DNA of 64,000 nucleotides from Inquilinus limosus DSM 16000 (GCF_000423185.1 NZ_AUHM01000001.1:434001-498000), one strand, 5' to 3'. Counted from the first letter of the stretch, positions 8,764 to 17,892 are shown. Translations and numbers: made by a program. The notes: a model not told the origin generated them from the sequence alone.

Positions 8764-9546
8764 ATGCTCGTCGCGACCAGGAAGATTCTCGTCATGGGAT
8801 TGCCCGGCGCCGGCAAGACGACGCTGGCCGAGCGGCTGGTGCGGCGTCTCAACGCCGTCCATTTCAACGCCGACGAGGTCCGATCCCGGATCAACAAGGA
8901 TCTCGGCTTTTCCGTCGAGGACCGGATCGAGCACGCGCGGCGCATGGGCTGGCTGTGCGATCAGGTGGTGAAGACGGGCGGCTTCGCGGTCGCCGACTTC
9001 ATCTGCCCGACGCCGGAGACTCGCGCCGCTTTCGGCGACGCCTTCATCGTCTGGGTCGACCGCATCGCGGAGAGCCGCTTCGAGGACACCAACCGGATCT
9101 TCGTGCCGCCCGAGCGGTGGGACGTGCGCGTGACAGCGGAGGGCACGCCGGAATACTGGGCCGAGACGATCGCCCGCAAGCTTCAGCCGGTCTTCGACCC
9201 CAAGCGCCCGACGGCGCTGTTCGTCGGGCGATGGCAGCCGTTTCACGACGGCCACGAGGCGCTGATCGCAGAGGGCATCCGCCGGGTCGGCCAGGCGTGC
9301 ATCGCCGTCCGCGATACCCATGGCCGGGACGGGCACAATCCCTTCCCCTTCGAGGCGGTCAAGGACCGGATCGAAAAGAGGCTCACGCGGCATGCAGGGC
9401 GTTTCATCGTGCTGCCCCTGCCGAACGTGACCCACATCTTCTATGGCCGCGACGTCGGCTATTCGATCGAGCGCATCGAGCTGAAGGACGGCCTGGAGGC
9501 GATCTCGGCCACCGAGATCAGGCGGAAGATCACGCTCGAGGCCTGA
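8764..9546 (+). CDS. Fusion of APS-kinase-like P-loop kinase and NadM/RibF-type nucleotidyltransferase
   Basis: The 260-residue protein has two domains. Residues 8-140 form a P-loop kinase with Walker A GLPGAGKT (12-19), NADEVR (35-40) and INKDLGFSVEDRIEHARR, closely following APS kinase; the usual DGD before VR is NAD here. Residues 150-260 form a nucleotidyltransferase domain: FVGRWQPFHDGHEALI (153-168) is the GRxQPxHxGH signature and ISATEIRRK the ISxTxxR signature of the family. The kinase part suggests PAPS formation from APS; the partner domain could adenylylate a substrate, possibly sulfate or a nucleotide. The cluster downstream holds sulfotransferase genes, which supports PAPS supply. 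The nucleotidyltransferase substrate is not known. Confidence 0.75.
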   Translation: MLVATRKILVMGLPGAGKTTLAERLVRRLNAVHFNADEVRSRINKDLGFSVEDRIEHARRMGWLCDQVVKTGGFAVADFICPTPETRAAFGDAFIVWVDRIAESRFEDTNRIFVPPERWDVRVTAEGTPEYWAETIARKLQPVFDPKRPTALFVGRWQPFHDGHEALIAEGIRRVGQACIAVRDTHGRDGHNPFPFEAVKDRIEKRLTRHAGRFIVLPLPNVTHIFYGRDVGYSIERIELKDGLEAISATEIRRKITLEA

Positions 9547-9612
9547 ACGGCGGAGGAACCATCATCCAGGCACTGTTCGTTCTCGGTTACGGAGAAGACG
9601 CGCGGGAGTGAT

Positions 9613-11028
9613 GTGGTCGAGATGATCAAGAGGGAGCAAGAAGAGGGCCGCCCGGGAGAGAATGACGGCAAATCCCTGGCCGATATGTTTTTCCGTCTCG
9701 CCTTCTTCATGTCGGCGGCGCTGCTGATCTTCGTGCTCGGGGCGATCCTGACGGCGGCGGACACCTTTCCCGGCCCGCAGATCGCCAGGGCCTACGAGGG
9801 CGGCAAGGCGTTCTATGCCAAGGTCGTCGCCAACCGGCAGATCTATTCCTCCGATCTCTGGCAGCCCGAACGGCGGGCCGAGAAGGGCGTGATCACCAAT
9901 CTGCCGGCCCGGGTGCAGAACGGCGTGACGCTCTACACCTCGGGGCATGAAGCGGCGGCCTTTCTCATCGGAATGGACGGGCAGGTTCTGCATGAATGGC
10001 GGCGGCCCTTCAGCACGGTCTGGCACGAGGGTGCCCCCATCAAGCAGCCGCAGCCCGATGTGCGCGTCTATTTCAAGGAAGCCCGGGTCTATCCGAACGG
10101 GGATCTCGTCGCGGTCTACGAGGGCAACGGCGACACCCCCTACGGCTACGGCGTCGTCAAGCTCGACCGCGATTCCAACCTGATCTGGAGCTATTTCGGC
10201 CGCGCCCATCACGATCTCGACATCGGACCGGACGGCCGGATCTATACCCTGACCAATGAGATCGCCAAGCAACCGCTGCAGGGTTTCGAGAATATCAAGT
10301 CGCCGCGTCTCGATGACTTCCTCGTCGTCCTCTCGCCGGACGGCGCGCAGCTGAAGAAGCTGTCGCTCATCCGCCTGGTCGAGAAGTCGCGATACCGGCA
10401 GCTGCTCAAGACGGTGTCCTGGTTCGCGGTCCAAGACCCGCTGCACACCAACAACGTCGACTACATCACCGAAGACATGGCGGCGAAGCTGCCCTTCGCG
10501 CGGCCGGGTCAGATTCTCGTCTCGTTCCGGGAACTCGATGCGATCGGCATCGTCGATCCCGATACGGAGGAGCTCGTCTGGGCGACGCGCGGCCCGTGGA
10601 TCGGGCAGCACGACCCCGACATCCTGCCGAACGGCCACATGCTGCTGTTCGACAATTACGGCAATTTCGACAGCCCCAAGGGGGGATCGCGGGTCATCGA
10701 GTTCGATCCCCGGACGATGAAGATCGCCTGGCAGTACGGCGGCACGGCCGATCGCCCGCTGGACAGCTCGATCCGCTCCTCGCAGCAGCGCCTCCCGAAC
10801 GGCAACACCTTCATCAACGAGTCGAATGGCGGGCGGCTCCTCGAGGTGACGCCGGAGGGAGAGGTCGCCTGGGAATTCGTCAATCCGGTGCGCAGCCCTC
10901 CGGTGAACGGGCAGACCCTGACCCCCGTCATCGCCTCGGCGCATCGCCTGGATCCGAAGGATCTCGACCCGTCTCTGCTGCAGCCGAAGCCGCAGAGCGA
11001 CATGCAAGCCAAGGAGCCCCGGTCATGA
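9613..11028 (+). CDS. Membrane-anchored arylsulfotransferase (ASST)-like beta-propeller protein
   Basis: The 471-residue protein has one N-terminal membrane helix (about residues 27-50), after which the chain lies outside the cytoplasm. The rest is a beta-propeller of the ASST/Arylsulfotran_2 type: repeated VYPNGDLVAVYEGN, HHDLDIGPDGRIY, DPLHTNNVDYI, QHDPDILPNGHMLLFDN and QQRLPNGNTFI, with histidines at the expected active-site positions. Bacterial ASSTs move sulfuryl groups from one phenolic donor to an acceptor without PAPS. The frame opens with GTG at 9613 (GGGAG upstream); ATG at 9622 is an alternative. The stop overlaps the next ATG by 4 nt. Whether it is catalytic or a binding propeller is unsure. 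Confidence 0.75.
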   Translation: MVEMIKREQEEGRPGENDGKSLADMFFRLAFFMSAALLIFVLGAILTAADTFPGPQIARAYEGGKAFYAKVVANRQIYSSDLWQPERRAEKGVITNLPARVQNGVTLYTSGHEAAAFLIGMDGQVLHEWRRPFSTVWHEGAPIKQPQPDVRVYFKEARVYPNGDLVAVYEGNGDTPYGYGVVKLDRDSNLIWSYFGRAHHDLDIGPDGRIYTLTNEIAKQPLQGFENIKSPRLDDFLVVLSPDGAQLKKLSLIRLVEKSRYRQLLKTVSWFAVQDPLHTNNVDYITEDMAAKLPFARPGQILVSFRELDAIGIVDPDTEELVWATRGPWIGQHDPDILPNGHMLLFDNYGNFDSPKGGSRVIEFDPRTMKIAWQYGGTADRPLDSSIRSSQQRLPNGNTFINESNGGRLLEVTPEGEVAWEFVNPVRSPPVNGQTLTPVIASAHRLDPKDLDPSLLQPKPQSDMQAKEPRS

Positions 11029-11264
11029 AGCGCTTCGCCTTCGCGGCAACGCTGATCTCGACCCTCACGCTTCCGGTGGCGGCCTTCGCCTATGTCGGCC
11101 CGGGCGCCGGCATCAGCCTGCTCGGAGCGCTGTGGGCGCTTCTCCTCGCGGTGGGAACGGCGATCCTATTCGTGGTGGCGTGGCCGGTGCGGAAGATGGT
11201 TCGCCGGAGGCGCCAGGCGGGGATGCGCAGCCGGGAGGCTCCTCGGGAACACCGCGATTCCTGA
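11025..11264 (+). CDS. Small membrane protein with signal-like N-terminus and VGPGAG motif
   Basis: The protein has 79 residues: a signal-like segment (residues 3-22, ending AAFAY), a glycine-rich YVGPGAGISLLGAL stretch, a membrane helix to about residue 52, and a basic tail (VRKMVRRRRQAGMRSRE) that should lie in the cytoplasm. Its ATG overlaps the stop of the propeller gene by 4 nt, so it is translationally coupled and probably works with that protein. Small proteins with a VGPGAG motif after the signal are, from memory, often found beside sulfatase- or phosphatase-superfamily genes, but no function is established. Confidence 0.7.
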   Translation: MKRFAFAATLISTLTLPVAAFAYVGPGAGISLLGALWALLLAVGTAILFVVAWPVRKMVRRRRQAGMRSREAPREHRDS

Positions 11265-11273
11265 GGCGAGGCC

Positions 11274-11996
11274 ATGGGACTCTTCGGGCTGCCTTCGCCT
11301 CTCCTGACCTGGGCCGACGAATGGCTGGGCGCGGTGCTGCCGCCGGCTGCGAGGCTCGTGCTGTGGGCGGCCCTCGGCGCGATCCTGTCGATGGAGCTGT
11401 ATCGCCTGCTGTCGCCGCAACGCCGGATCACGGCACTGAAGGGCGAGCTCGAGGACGCCAAGCGGCGTCTTTCCGAGCATGACGGCGATCTCGACGGCGC
11501 CTGGCCGCTGATCGGCCGCATGCTGTCCCTCGCGCTCCGCCGCGTCGGGGCGGTGTTCCCCGCGACGATCGCCGCCTCGCTGCCGCTCCTGGCCGTCATC
11601 ATCTGGATCGACTCCTCCTATGGCCGGATCTTCCCCCGGTCCGGGGAGCCGATGGCGGTCGAGGTCAGCGAACCCTATTCGGGCCGGTGGATCGGCTCCG
11701 ACGCGGTCAAGCCGCCGCGGGTCCAGATCCTGAACGGCGACGGCGCGGTCCTCGACGATGTCGCCGTGATGGCGCCGATCCCGGTTCTGCACAAGCAGCA
11801 TTGGTGGAACCTGCTGATCGGCAACCCCGCCGGCTATCTCGACGACGCCTCTCCGGTCGACCTGGTCCGGCTCGACCTCCCGCGGCAGGAGGTCCTGTCC
11901 CTGGGCCCGCCATGGATGCGCGGCTGGGAGTTCATCTTCTTCCTCGCCCTTCTCGGCACGGCACTGACCTTCAAGACTGTCCGACGCATCGAATGA
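11274..11996 (+). CDS. Membrane protein with central coiled coil, weakly Oxa1/EMC3-like layout
   Basis: The 240-residue protein has an N-terminal membrane helix (about 25-42), a charged helical segment (RITALKGELEDAKRRLSEH, about 51-69), another hydrophobic helix (about 95-112), a predicted extracytoplasmic domain of about 95 residues, and a final helix (about 220-235). The helix, coiled-coil, helix layout with SPQRRI before the coil recalls the DUF106/EMC3 branch of the Oxa1/YidC superfamily, but the third helix is far away, so the assignment is weak. It starts 9 nt after the small membrane protein and is followed 17 nt later by a sulfotransferase gene. I do not recognise a definite function. 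Confidence 0.65.
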   Translation: MGLFGLPSPLLTWADEWLGAVLPPAARLVLWAALGAILSMELYRLLSPQRRITALKGELEDAKRRLSEHDGDLDGAWPLIGRMLSLALRRVGAVFPATIAASLPLLAVIIWIDSSYGRIFPRSGEPMAVEVSEPYSGRWIGSDAVKPPRVQILNGDGAVLDDVAVMAPIPVLHKQHWWNLLIGNPAGYLDDASPVDLVRLDLPRQEVLSLGPPWMRGWEFIFFLALLGTALTFKTVRRIE

Positions 11997-12013
11997 GGCC
12001 TTCGGAGGACGCG

Positions 12014-13174
12014 ATGGCGCAGCAGCACGCCGCCGACGGCGCGGAACCGCATGTCGCCGGATGGACCGACATCCTCGGCGGTTGGGCCGAGCGCCACCCG
12101 CGAGCCCTCGTCCGGCTCGGGAACTGGGAGAGCCGCCTGCTTGAGGACCGGATCCGCGACCGGCCGATCCGCGGCCCGATCTACATCGCGGGGCTCGCCC
12201 GGTCCGGCAGCACGATCCTGCTCGAACTGCTGAGCCGGCATCCGGATCTGGCGACCCACCGCTACCGGGATTTCCCGCTCGTCCTCACGCCCTGGATCTG
12301 GAACTGGTTCGTCGACCGCGCCGCGACCAGGCCCCATGCGCCGCGCGAGCGCGCGCACAGGGACCGCATCGCCGTCACGGCGGAGAGCCCGGAGGCCTTC
12401 GAAGAGGTCGTCTGGATGACCTTCTTCCGCCACCTGCACGATCCCGCGGCGAACGCGGCCCTCGACGATGCCGACAACCCGGCCTTCGAGGCCTTCTACC
12501 GGGACCACATCCGCAAGATGCTGCTCATTCGCGGCGGCACGCGCTATCTCGCCAAGGGCAACTACAATGTCACGCGGCTTCCCTATCTGCTGAAGCTGTT
12601 CCCCGATGCCCGCTTCATCGTGCCGATCCGCGATCCCGTGTGGCACATCGCCTCGCTGATAAAGCAGCACGCCCTCTTCTGCCGGGAGGAACGGCGGAAC
12701 CCGCGCATCCTGCGGCACATGCGCCGCAGCGGCCATTTCGAGTTCGGCCTCGACCGCCGGGCGACCCATGTCGGCGACGCCGCGGCGACGGCCCGGATCG
12801 AGCGGCTGTGGCGGAACGGCCGGGAGGTCGCCGGCTGGGCCGAGCACTGGAGGCTGGTCTACGGCCATCTCGCCCGCACGCTCGAGGACCGGCCGGATCT
12901 CCGCGCCGCGACCGTCATCGTCCGCTACGAGGATCTCTGCGCGCGCCCCGCCGAGGTGCTGGCCGGGATTCTCGCCCGATGCGGCCTGCCGCCCCACGAC
13001 CTGCCGGCCGAGGCGCAGGCCCGTGTCGCCCCGCCCGCCTACTACGAGCCGAGCTTCACCGCGGAGGAGCGCGGCCTCATCCGCGAGATCACCGGCGATG
13101 CCGCACGCCGCTTCGGCTACGAGACGCCCGGTCCGGACGACCGGCTGCCGGCCGCCTCTCCGGACGCCGCCTGA
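12014..13174 (+). CDS. PAPS-dependent-type sulfotransferase
   Basis: This 386-residue protein has a sulfotransferase P-loop-like motif near residue 58 (IYIAGLARSGSTILLELLSR), which binds the 5'-phosphosulfate of PAPS. A second motif near residue 208 (ARFIVPIRDPVWHIASL) corresponds to the 3'-phosphate-binding region. The later VIVRYEDLCARPAEVLAGI is also typical of Sulfotransfer_1/3 proteins. There is no signal peptide, so it acts in the cytoplasm where PAPS is made, consistent with the APS-kinase-like fusion encoded four genes upstream. ATG at 12014 was chosen because GGAGG lies 5 nt upstream. The acceptor (glycan, lipid or small molecule) cannot be read from sequence. Confidence 0.85.
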   Translation: MAQQHAADGAEPHVAGWTDILGGWAERHPRALVRLGNWESRLLEDRIRDRPIRGPIYIAGLARSGSTILLELLSRHPDLATHRYRDFPLVLTPWIWNWFVDRAATRPHAPRERAHRDRIAVTAESPEAFEEVVWMTFFRHLHDPAANAALDDADNPAFEAFYRDHIRKMLLIRGGTRYLAKGNYNVTRLPYLLKLFPDARFIVPIRDPVWHIASLIKQHALFCREERRNPRILRHMRRSGHFEFGLDRRATHVGDAAATARIERLWRNGREVAGWAEHWRLVYGHLARTLEDRPDLRAATVIVRYEDLCARPAEVLAGILARCGLPPHDLPAEAQARVAPPAYYEPSFTAEERGLIREITGDAARRFGYETPGPDDRLPAASPDAA

Positions 13175-13219
13175 CGGCATCGTCCCCACGCCCACGACCG
13201 GAACAGCGAGGAGACCGAA

Positions 13220-14746
13220 ATGACCGATCGGCCCAACATCCTGTTCATCATGGCGGACGACCATGCGGCGAGGGCGATCGGCTGCTACGGGGCGGGGATC
13301 GCCCGGACGTCCCATCTCGACCGGATCGCCGCCGGCGGCATGCGGTTCGACCACTGCTACGTGACCAACTCGATCTGCACGCCGAGCCGCGCCGCGATCC
13401 TGACCGGCACCTACAACCACGTGAACGGGGTGACCGTGCTGGACATGTGGATCGACAACCGCCTGCCCAACGTGGCCAAGCATCTGCGCACCGGCGGCTA
13501 CCAGACGGCGATCATCGGCAAATGGCATCTCGGCGAAGGCAAGGCGCACGAGCCGACGGGATTCGACTTCTGGTCGGTGCTGCCTGGCCAGGGCGAGTAT
13601 TTCGATCCCTATCTGATCGAGATGGGCCGCGAGATCGAGGTGCCCGGCTATGTCACCGACATCATCACCGACAAGTGCCTGTCCTGGCTCGATCGCCGCG
13701 ACCCCGGCCGGCCCTTCTTCCTGATGTGCCACCACAAGGCGCCGCACCGCGAGTGGGAGCCGCATCCGAGGCACAGGGCCCTCTACCAGGATGACATCCG
13801 CATGCCGGACAGCTTCGACGACGACTACAAGAACCGCGCCCGGGCCGCGTCCGAAGCGAGGATGCGGATCAAGGACGACATGAAGTACCGCGATCTCGGC
13901 CTGGTGCAGCCGGAGGGCGGCGCGGAGGTCGGCGAACGGGTGCGGGCGTACAGCCACGAGCGCAAGATCCCCAATCCGGACGATGTCTCCGGCCTGCGGC
14001 TGATCGACCGGGACACCGGCGCGGTCTTCACCTTCAAGGACAAGGACGAGCTCGGGCGCTTCAAGTATCAGCGCTATCTGAAGCGGTATCTGAGGACCAT
14101 CGCCTCGATCGACGAGAGCGTCGGCCGGCTGCTCGACTATCTCGACCGGAACGGGCTCTCCGACGACACGATCGTCATCTACACCTCCGACCAGGGTTTC
14201 TTCCTCGGCGAGCACGGCTGGTTCGACAAGCGCTTCATGTACGAGGAATCCTTCCAGATGCCGCTCTTGATCCGCTATCCGCGCGCGGTCGCGAAAGGCA
14301 CCGTCTGCGACGACATTGTCTGCAATGTCGATTTCGCGCCGACCTTCCTCGACCTCGCGGGGCTCACGGTCCCGTCCTACATGCAGGGGCGCAGCATCCG
14401 GCCGCTGCTGCGGGGCGAACGGCCGAAGGACTGGCCGGATGTCGCCTATCACCGCTATTGGATGCACCGCGACCCCGACCACAACGCCTTCGCCCACTAC
14501 GGCGTCCGCGACCAGCGCTACAAGCTGATCTACTGGTACAATGAGGGGTTCGATCTTCCCGGCACCAACCAGGGCGGCGAGGACCGGGAATGGGAGCTGT
14601 TCGACTGCGAGAAGGACCCACTCGAGCTCTTCAACGTCTATGCCGATCCGGCCTATGCCGGGGTCGTCCGGTCCCTGAGGGAGAAGCTCGACCGGAAGAT
14701 GGAGGAAATCGGCGACGAGCCGGCGCACCTCACGGATGCAGGATGA
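13220..14746 (+). CDS. Type I (formylglycine) sulfatase
   Basis: The protein has 508 residues of the sulfatase/alkaline phosphatase superfamily. NILFIMADD at the N-terminus supplies metal-binding aspartates. The sulfatase signature CTPSRAAILTG contains C53, which is converted to formylglycine. GKWHLGEG and SDQGFFLGEHGWFDKR complete the active site. It hydrolyses sulfate esters. No signal peptide is visible and the chain starts almost directly at the catalytic core, so it appears to be cytoplasmic like the choline-sulfatase group, although the layout is also like iduronate- or arylsulfatases. No formylglycine-generating enzyme gene is in the window. It is the last gene of the sulfur cluster, 45 nt after the sulfotransferase. 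Confidence 0.9.
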   Translation: MTDRPNILFIMADDHAARAIGCYGAGIARTSHLDRIAAGGMRFDHCYVTNSICTPSRAAILTGTYNHVNGVTVLDMWIDNRLPNVAKHLRTGGYQTAIIGKWHLGEGKAHEPTGFDFWSVLPGQGEYFDPYLIEMGREIEVPGYVTDIITDKCLSWLDRRDPGRPFFLMCHHKAPHREWEPHPRHRALYQDDIRMPDSFDDDYKNRARAASEARMRIKDDMKYRDLGLVQPEGGAEVGERVRAYSHERKIPNPDDVSGLRLIDRDTGAVFTFKDKDELGRFKYQRYLKRYLRTIASIDESVGRLLDYLDRNGLSDDTIVIYTSDQGFFLGEHGWFDKRFMYEESFQMPLLIRYPRAVAKGTVCDDIVCNVDFAPTFLDLAGLTVPSYMQGRSIRPLLRGERPKDWPDVAYHRYWMHRDPDHNAFAHYGVRDQRYKLIYWYNEGFDLPGTNQGGEDREWELFDCEKDPLELFNVYADPAYAGVVRSLREKLDRKMEEIGDEPAHLTDAG

Positions 14747-14759
14747 GCGGGAGGGATCC

Positions 14760-15338
14760 TCACGCCGGCCCGGCCCCCATCGGCAGCTTGACGAACTCCG
14801 CGTCTATCGTGCTTTCGACCTTGCCGGCCACGGCCCGGGTGTAACGCAGGGACATCCTGTCCGGCGCGGTCAGGGTGCGGCGATAGGTCTGCACCTCGGT
14901 CCTGCCGTTCGTCTTCGCGGCCAGCTCCACGGTCAGGGTCGCCCCTTCCAGCCGAGCCTTGGCCTGGGCGCCGCTGTCCAGACGTGTCGACCAGACGTTC
15001 GGCGTCTTGCCCGGCGGGAACAGCGCCGTTTCCTCCCGCATCTTGAGCGGGTCGTCCGCCGCGCCGTCGTGCGGCCCCTCGGCGTTGCGCCACTGCAGGT
15101 AGAGTCCGCCATCGGCCGAGGCGTCGATCACCAGGCCGGCGGCGCGGCGGGTATCACCCTCGCCCTCGGTGGCGCCGATCCAGGAGCCGCGGAACGCCGC
15201 GATCCCCGACGCGGCGGCCGGCTTCGCCGCCGCGGGGGCCGCCTGAGCCGCCGGCGCCTTGGTCTCCCCGGACGCCGGAACACAGGCGCCCAGCGCCGTG
15301 ATCGCAGCCATCCCCAGGATGGCGTGCCGCAGCCTCAT
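14760..15338 (-). CDS. Hypothetical lipoprotein
   Basis: This 192-residue protein has a lipoprotein signal peptide; the lipobox LGAC puts the lipidated cysteine at residue 19. An alanine- and proline-rich linker (residues 26-46) leads to a single domain starting FRGSWIGATEG, a beta-rich fold of unknown function that might bind a ligand. ATG at 15338 was preferred to the upstream Met because GGGGGAC precedes it and the lipoprotein signal starts there. The gene is convergent with the sulfatase gene, 13 nt between stops, and is not obviously part of the sulfur cluster. No family is recognised. Confidence 0.75.
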   Translation of the reverse strand: MRLRHAILGMAAITALGACVPASGETKAPAAQAAPAAAKPAAASGIAAFRGSWIGATEGEGDTRRAAGLVIDASADGGLYLQWRNAEGPHDGAADDPLKMREETALFPPGKTPNVWSTRLDSGAQAKARLEGATLTVELAAKTNGRTEVQTYRRTLTAPDRMSLRYTRAVAGKVESTIDAEFVKLPMGAGPA

Positions 15339-15449
15339 CTTGTCCCCCTTCCCGTCCCCTCGGGATCGATCCACGTGATCGATTCGGGGACCATCATCGC
15401 CGATGCGGCACGCCGACCGCACGGGAAATCGGGCCCGACCAAAGGAAAA

Positions 15450-15477
15450 CGGCCGCCCCGACGGATCGGGACGGCCG
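15450..15477 (-). terminator. Rho-independent terminator after dxs
   Basis: A 12-bp stem (CGGCCGYCCCGA type, one G-U pair) with loop CGGA; read on the minus strand it is followed by GTTTTCCTTT. It lies 23 nt past the dxs stop and separates dxs from the lipoprotein gene. Confidence 0.8.
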
Positions 15478-15500
15478 CTCGCCGAAGGACGGGCGGAGTA

Positions 15501-17417
15501 TCAGGCCCGGATCACCTCGCTGGCCGGGGCGTCGAGGCCGAGGGCCGCGGCGGCGGTGGCGACGATGTGCTGCGCCGACAGCGCCGCCTCGACATATTGC
15601 TGCTCCGGCTTGTCATGGTCCTGGAACCGGTCCGGCAGCGTCATCGGCCGGATCTTCAGCCCCTGGTCCAGGAGGCCGGTGCGGGCCAGGTGGTGCAGCA
15701 CGATGCTGCCGAAGCCGCCCTCGGCCCCCTCCTCCACCGTGATCAGCACGGCGTGGTGGCGGGCCAGCTGGTTGACCAGCTCGGTGTCCAGCGGCTTGGC
15801 AAAACGGGCGTCGGCGACGGTGGTCGACAGGCCCATGCCGCCCAGAGTCTCGGCCGCCGCCAGGCATTCCTGCAGCCGGGTGCCGTAGCTGAGCAGGGCG
15901 ATCGTCGTGCCCTCGCGCAGCACCCGGCCCTTGCCGATCGGCAGGGGCTTGCCACGGGCCGGCAGCTCGACCCCGACGCCGTCGCCGCGCGGATAGCGGA
16001 AGGCCGAGGGCTGGTCGTCGAGCGCGGCGGCGGTGGCCACCATGTGCACCAGCTCCGCCTCGTCCGCCGCCGCCATCAGCACCATGCCGGGCAGCATGCC
16101 GAGATAGCCGATGTCGAAGCTGCCGGCATGGGTGGCGCCGTCGGCGCCGACCAGCCCGGCGCGATCGATGGCGAAGCGCACCGGCAGCGACTGGATGGCG
16201 ACGTCGTGCACCACCTGATCGTAGGCGCGCTGCAGGAAGGTGGAGTAGATCGCGCAGAACGGCTTGAAGCCTTCCGTCGCCATGCCCGCCGCGAAGGTCA
16301 CCGCATGCTGCTCGGCGATGCCGACGTCGAAGCTGCGGTTCGGGAAGCGCTGGGCGAACTTGTCGAGGCCGGTGCCCGAGGGCATGGCGGCGGTGACGGC
16401 GACGATGCGCTCGTCCTCCTCCGCCTCCTGGATCAGCGCCTGGGCGAAGACGCCGGTGTAGCTGGGCGCGTTGCTCTTCGGCTTGGCCTGGGCGCCGGTG
16501 ATGACGTCGAAGCGGCTGACGCCGTGATACTTGTCCGGCGCCGCCTCGGCCGGGCCGTAGCCCTTGCCCTTCTGGGTGACGACATGGACCAGCACCGGCC
16601 CCTCGTCGGCGTCGCGGACATTCTCGAGCACCGGCAGCAGGTGGTCGAGATTGTGCCCGTCGATCGGGCCGACATAGTAGAAGCCCAGCTCCTCGAACAG
16701 CGTGCCGCCGGTGACGAAGCCGCGGGCGTATTCCTCGGCACGCTTGGCGGCGCGGGCCACCGGCCGCGGGAAGATGGCGGTGACGTCGCGCATCAGGTGC
16801 CGCAGCGAACGGTAGGAGCGCGAGGAGATCAGCCGCGACAGATAGGCGCTCATGGCGCCGACCGGCGGCGCGATCGACATGTCGTTGTCGTTGAGGATGA
16901 CGACCAGGCGGCTCTTCAGCGCGCCGGCGTTGTTCATCGCCTCATAGGCCATGCCGGCGCTCATCGCGCCGTCGCCGATCACGGCCACGACTCGGAAATC
17001 GTCGCCCTTCAGGTCGCGCGCCACGGCCATGCCGAGGCCGGCCGAGATCGAGGTCGAGCTGTGCGCCGCGCCGAACGGGTCGTATTCGCTCTCCGACCGC
17101 TTGGTGAAGCCGGACAGGCCGCCGCCCTGGCGCAGGGTGCGGATGCGGTCGCGCCGCCCGGTCAGGATCTTGTGCGGATAGGCCTGGTGGCCGACGTCCC
17201 AGATCAGCTTGTCGCGCGGCGTGTCGAACACCCGGTGCAAGGCGACGGTCAGCTCGACCACGCCGAGCCCGGCGCCGAGATGGCCGCCCGTCGTCGAGAC
17301 GGCGTCGATGGTCTCGGCCCTCAGCTCGTCGGCGACCTGCTTCACGTCGGAAGCCGGCAGGAGTCGAAGGTCCTCGGGGGTGCGGATGGTGTCGAGCAGC
17401 GGCGTGACTGGCTTCAT
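15501..17417 (-). CDS. dxs: 1-deoxy-D-xylulose-5-phosphate synthase
   Basis: This 638-residue cytoplasmic enzyme condenses pyruvate and glyceraldehyde 3-phosphate, using thiamine diphosphate, in the first step of the MEP isoprenoid pathway. The thiamine/Mg site is visible as [18 protein letters not shown] followed by [25 protein letters not shown] carries the substrate-binding histidines, and the pyrimidine domain has [15 protein letters not shown]. Length and domain order match the family. It is the sole gene of its transcript here, with a terminator just downstream. The alphaproteobacterial neighbours xseB or ispA are not seen upstream; instead there is a 380-nt gap and a tRNA gene. Confidence 0.97.
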   Translation of the reverse strand: MKPVTPLLDTIRTPEDLRLLPASDVKQVADELRAETIDAVSTTGGHLGAGLGVVELTVALHRVFDTPRDKLIWDVGHQAYPHKILTGRRDRIRTLRQGGGLSGFTKRSESEYDPFGAAHSSTSISAGLGMAVARDLKGDDFRVVAVIGDGAMSAGMAYEAMNNAGALKSRLVVILNDNDMSIAPPVGAMSAYLSRLISSRSYRSLRHLMRDVTAIFPRPVARAAKRAEEYARGFVTGGTLFEELGFYYVGPIDGHNLDHLLPVLENVRDADEGPVLVHVVTQKGKGYGPAEAAPDKYHGVSRFDVITGAQAKPKSNAPSYTGVFAQALIQEAEEDERIVAVTAAMPSGTGLDKFAQRFPNRSFDVGIAEQHAVTFAAGMATEGFKPFCAIYSTFLQRAYDQVVHDVAIQSLPVRFAIDRAGLVGADGATHAGSFDIGYLGMLPGMVLMAAADEAELVHMVATAAALDDQPSAFRYPRGDGVGVELPARGKPLPIGKGRVLREGTTIALLSYGTRLQECLAAAETLGGMGLSTTVADARFAKPLDTELVNQLARHHAVLITVEEGAEGGFGSIVLHHLARTGLLDQGLKIRPMTLPDRFQDHDKPEQQYVEAALSAQHIVATAAAALGLDAPASEVIRA

Positions 17418-17800
17418 TCAGCTTCGCTTTCGGCAGGCTTGATCCAGCAATTCGGGCGGCATCGGCGTCGGTCTCTCTGGCACCGTGACGGCAGACATTC
17501 GGCCGAAGCACCCCATAATTTCCTGCCCGGTACTCTTCCCAGCACTATAGGGGAGCGATGGCCCGATCAAGAGAATCCGGCGACGATGCCGCAGCTGGAT
17601 GCAGATTTGCCACAGGCTGATGCGCCCGTGCCACGGGTGGCGGCGGAGCAAGCCAAGACGGCGGAAGCGCTGGCTTCGAAGCGAATTCTGTCGACTGTGC
17701 CGGGAGGCGAAACAGGCTCTCCGTCAAGGCTGCGGGAGGCCTCCTGCTTCGCGATCGCGCGGCTCTATGAGTCTGCGAGATGCGTCGGCGCGAAGCAGGA
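17418..17800. other. Intergenic region upstream of dxs, no gene supported
   Basis: The 383 nt between dxs and tRNA-Ser hold several short open frames on both strands, all with atypical composition and no family resemblance. The sequence nearest dxs is somewhat less GC-rich (CCATAATTTCC near 17511) and may contain the dxs promoter; no clear -35/-10 pair was picked out. Confidence 0.5.
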
Positions 17801-17892
17801 TGGCGGAGGGACCGGGATTCGAACCCGGGCACGGGGTTTCCCCCGTGGACGGTTTAGCAAACCGCTGCCTTCAGCCACTCGGCCACCCCTCC
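17801..17892 (-). tRNA. tRNA-Ser (anticodon GCT)
   Basis: Read on the minus strand, a 92-nt type II tRNA begins GGAGGGGTGGCCGAGTGGC and ends with an encoded CCA. The acceptor stem is GGAGGGG/TCCCTCC (last pair G-U), the anticodon loop reads TTTGCTAA with anticodon GCT, there is a long variable arm of serine type, and the T-loop is GGTTCGAATCC. It decodes AGC/AGU. Confidence 0.96.

Noticed and set aside
11834-14728. A 964-codon antisense frame opposite the sulfotransferase and sulfatase genes
   Set aside because: It covers two clear genes with catalytic motifs on the other strand; the antisense product is arginine-, alanine- and glycine-rich without domains.
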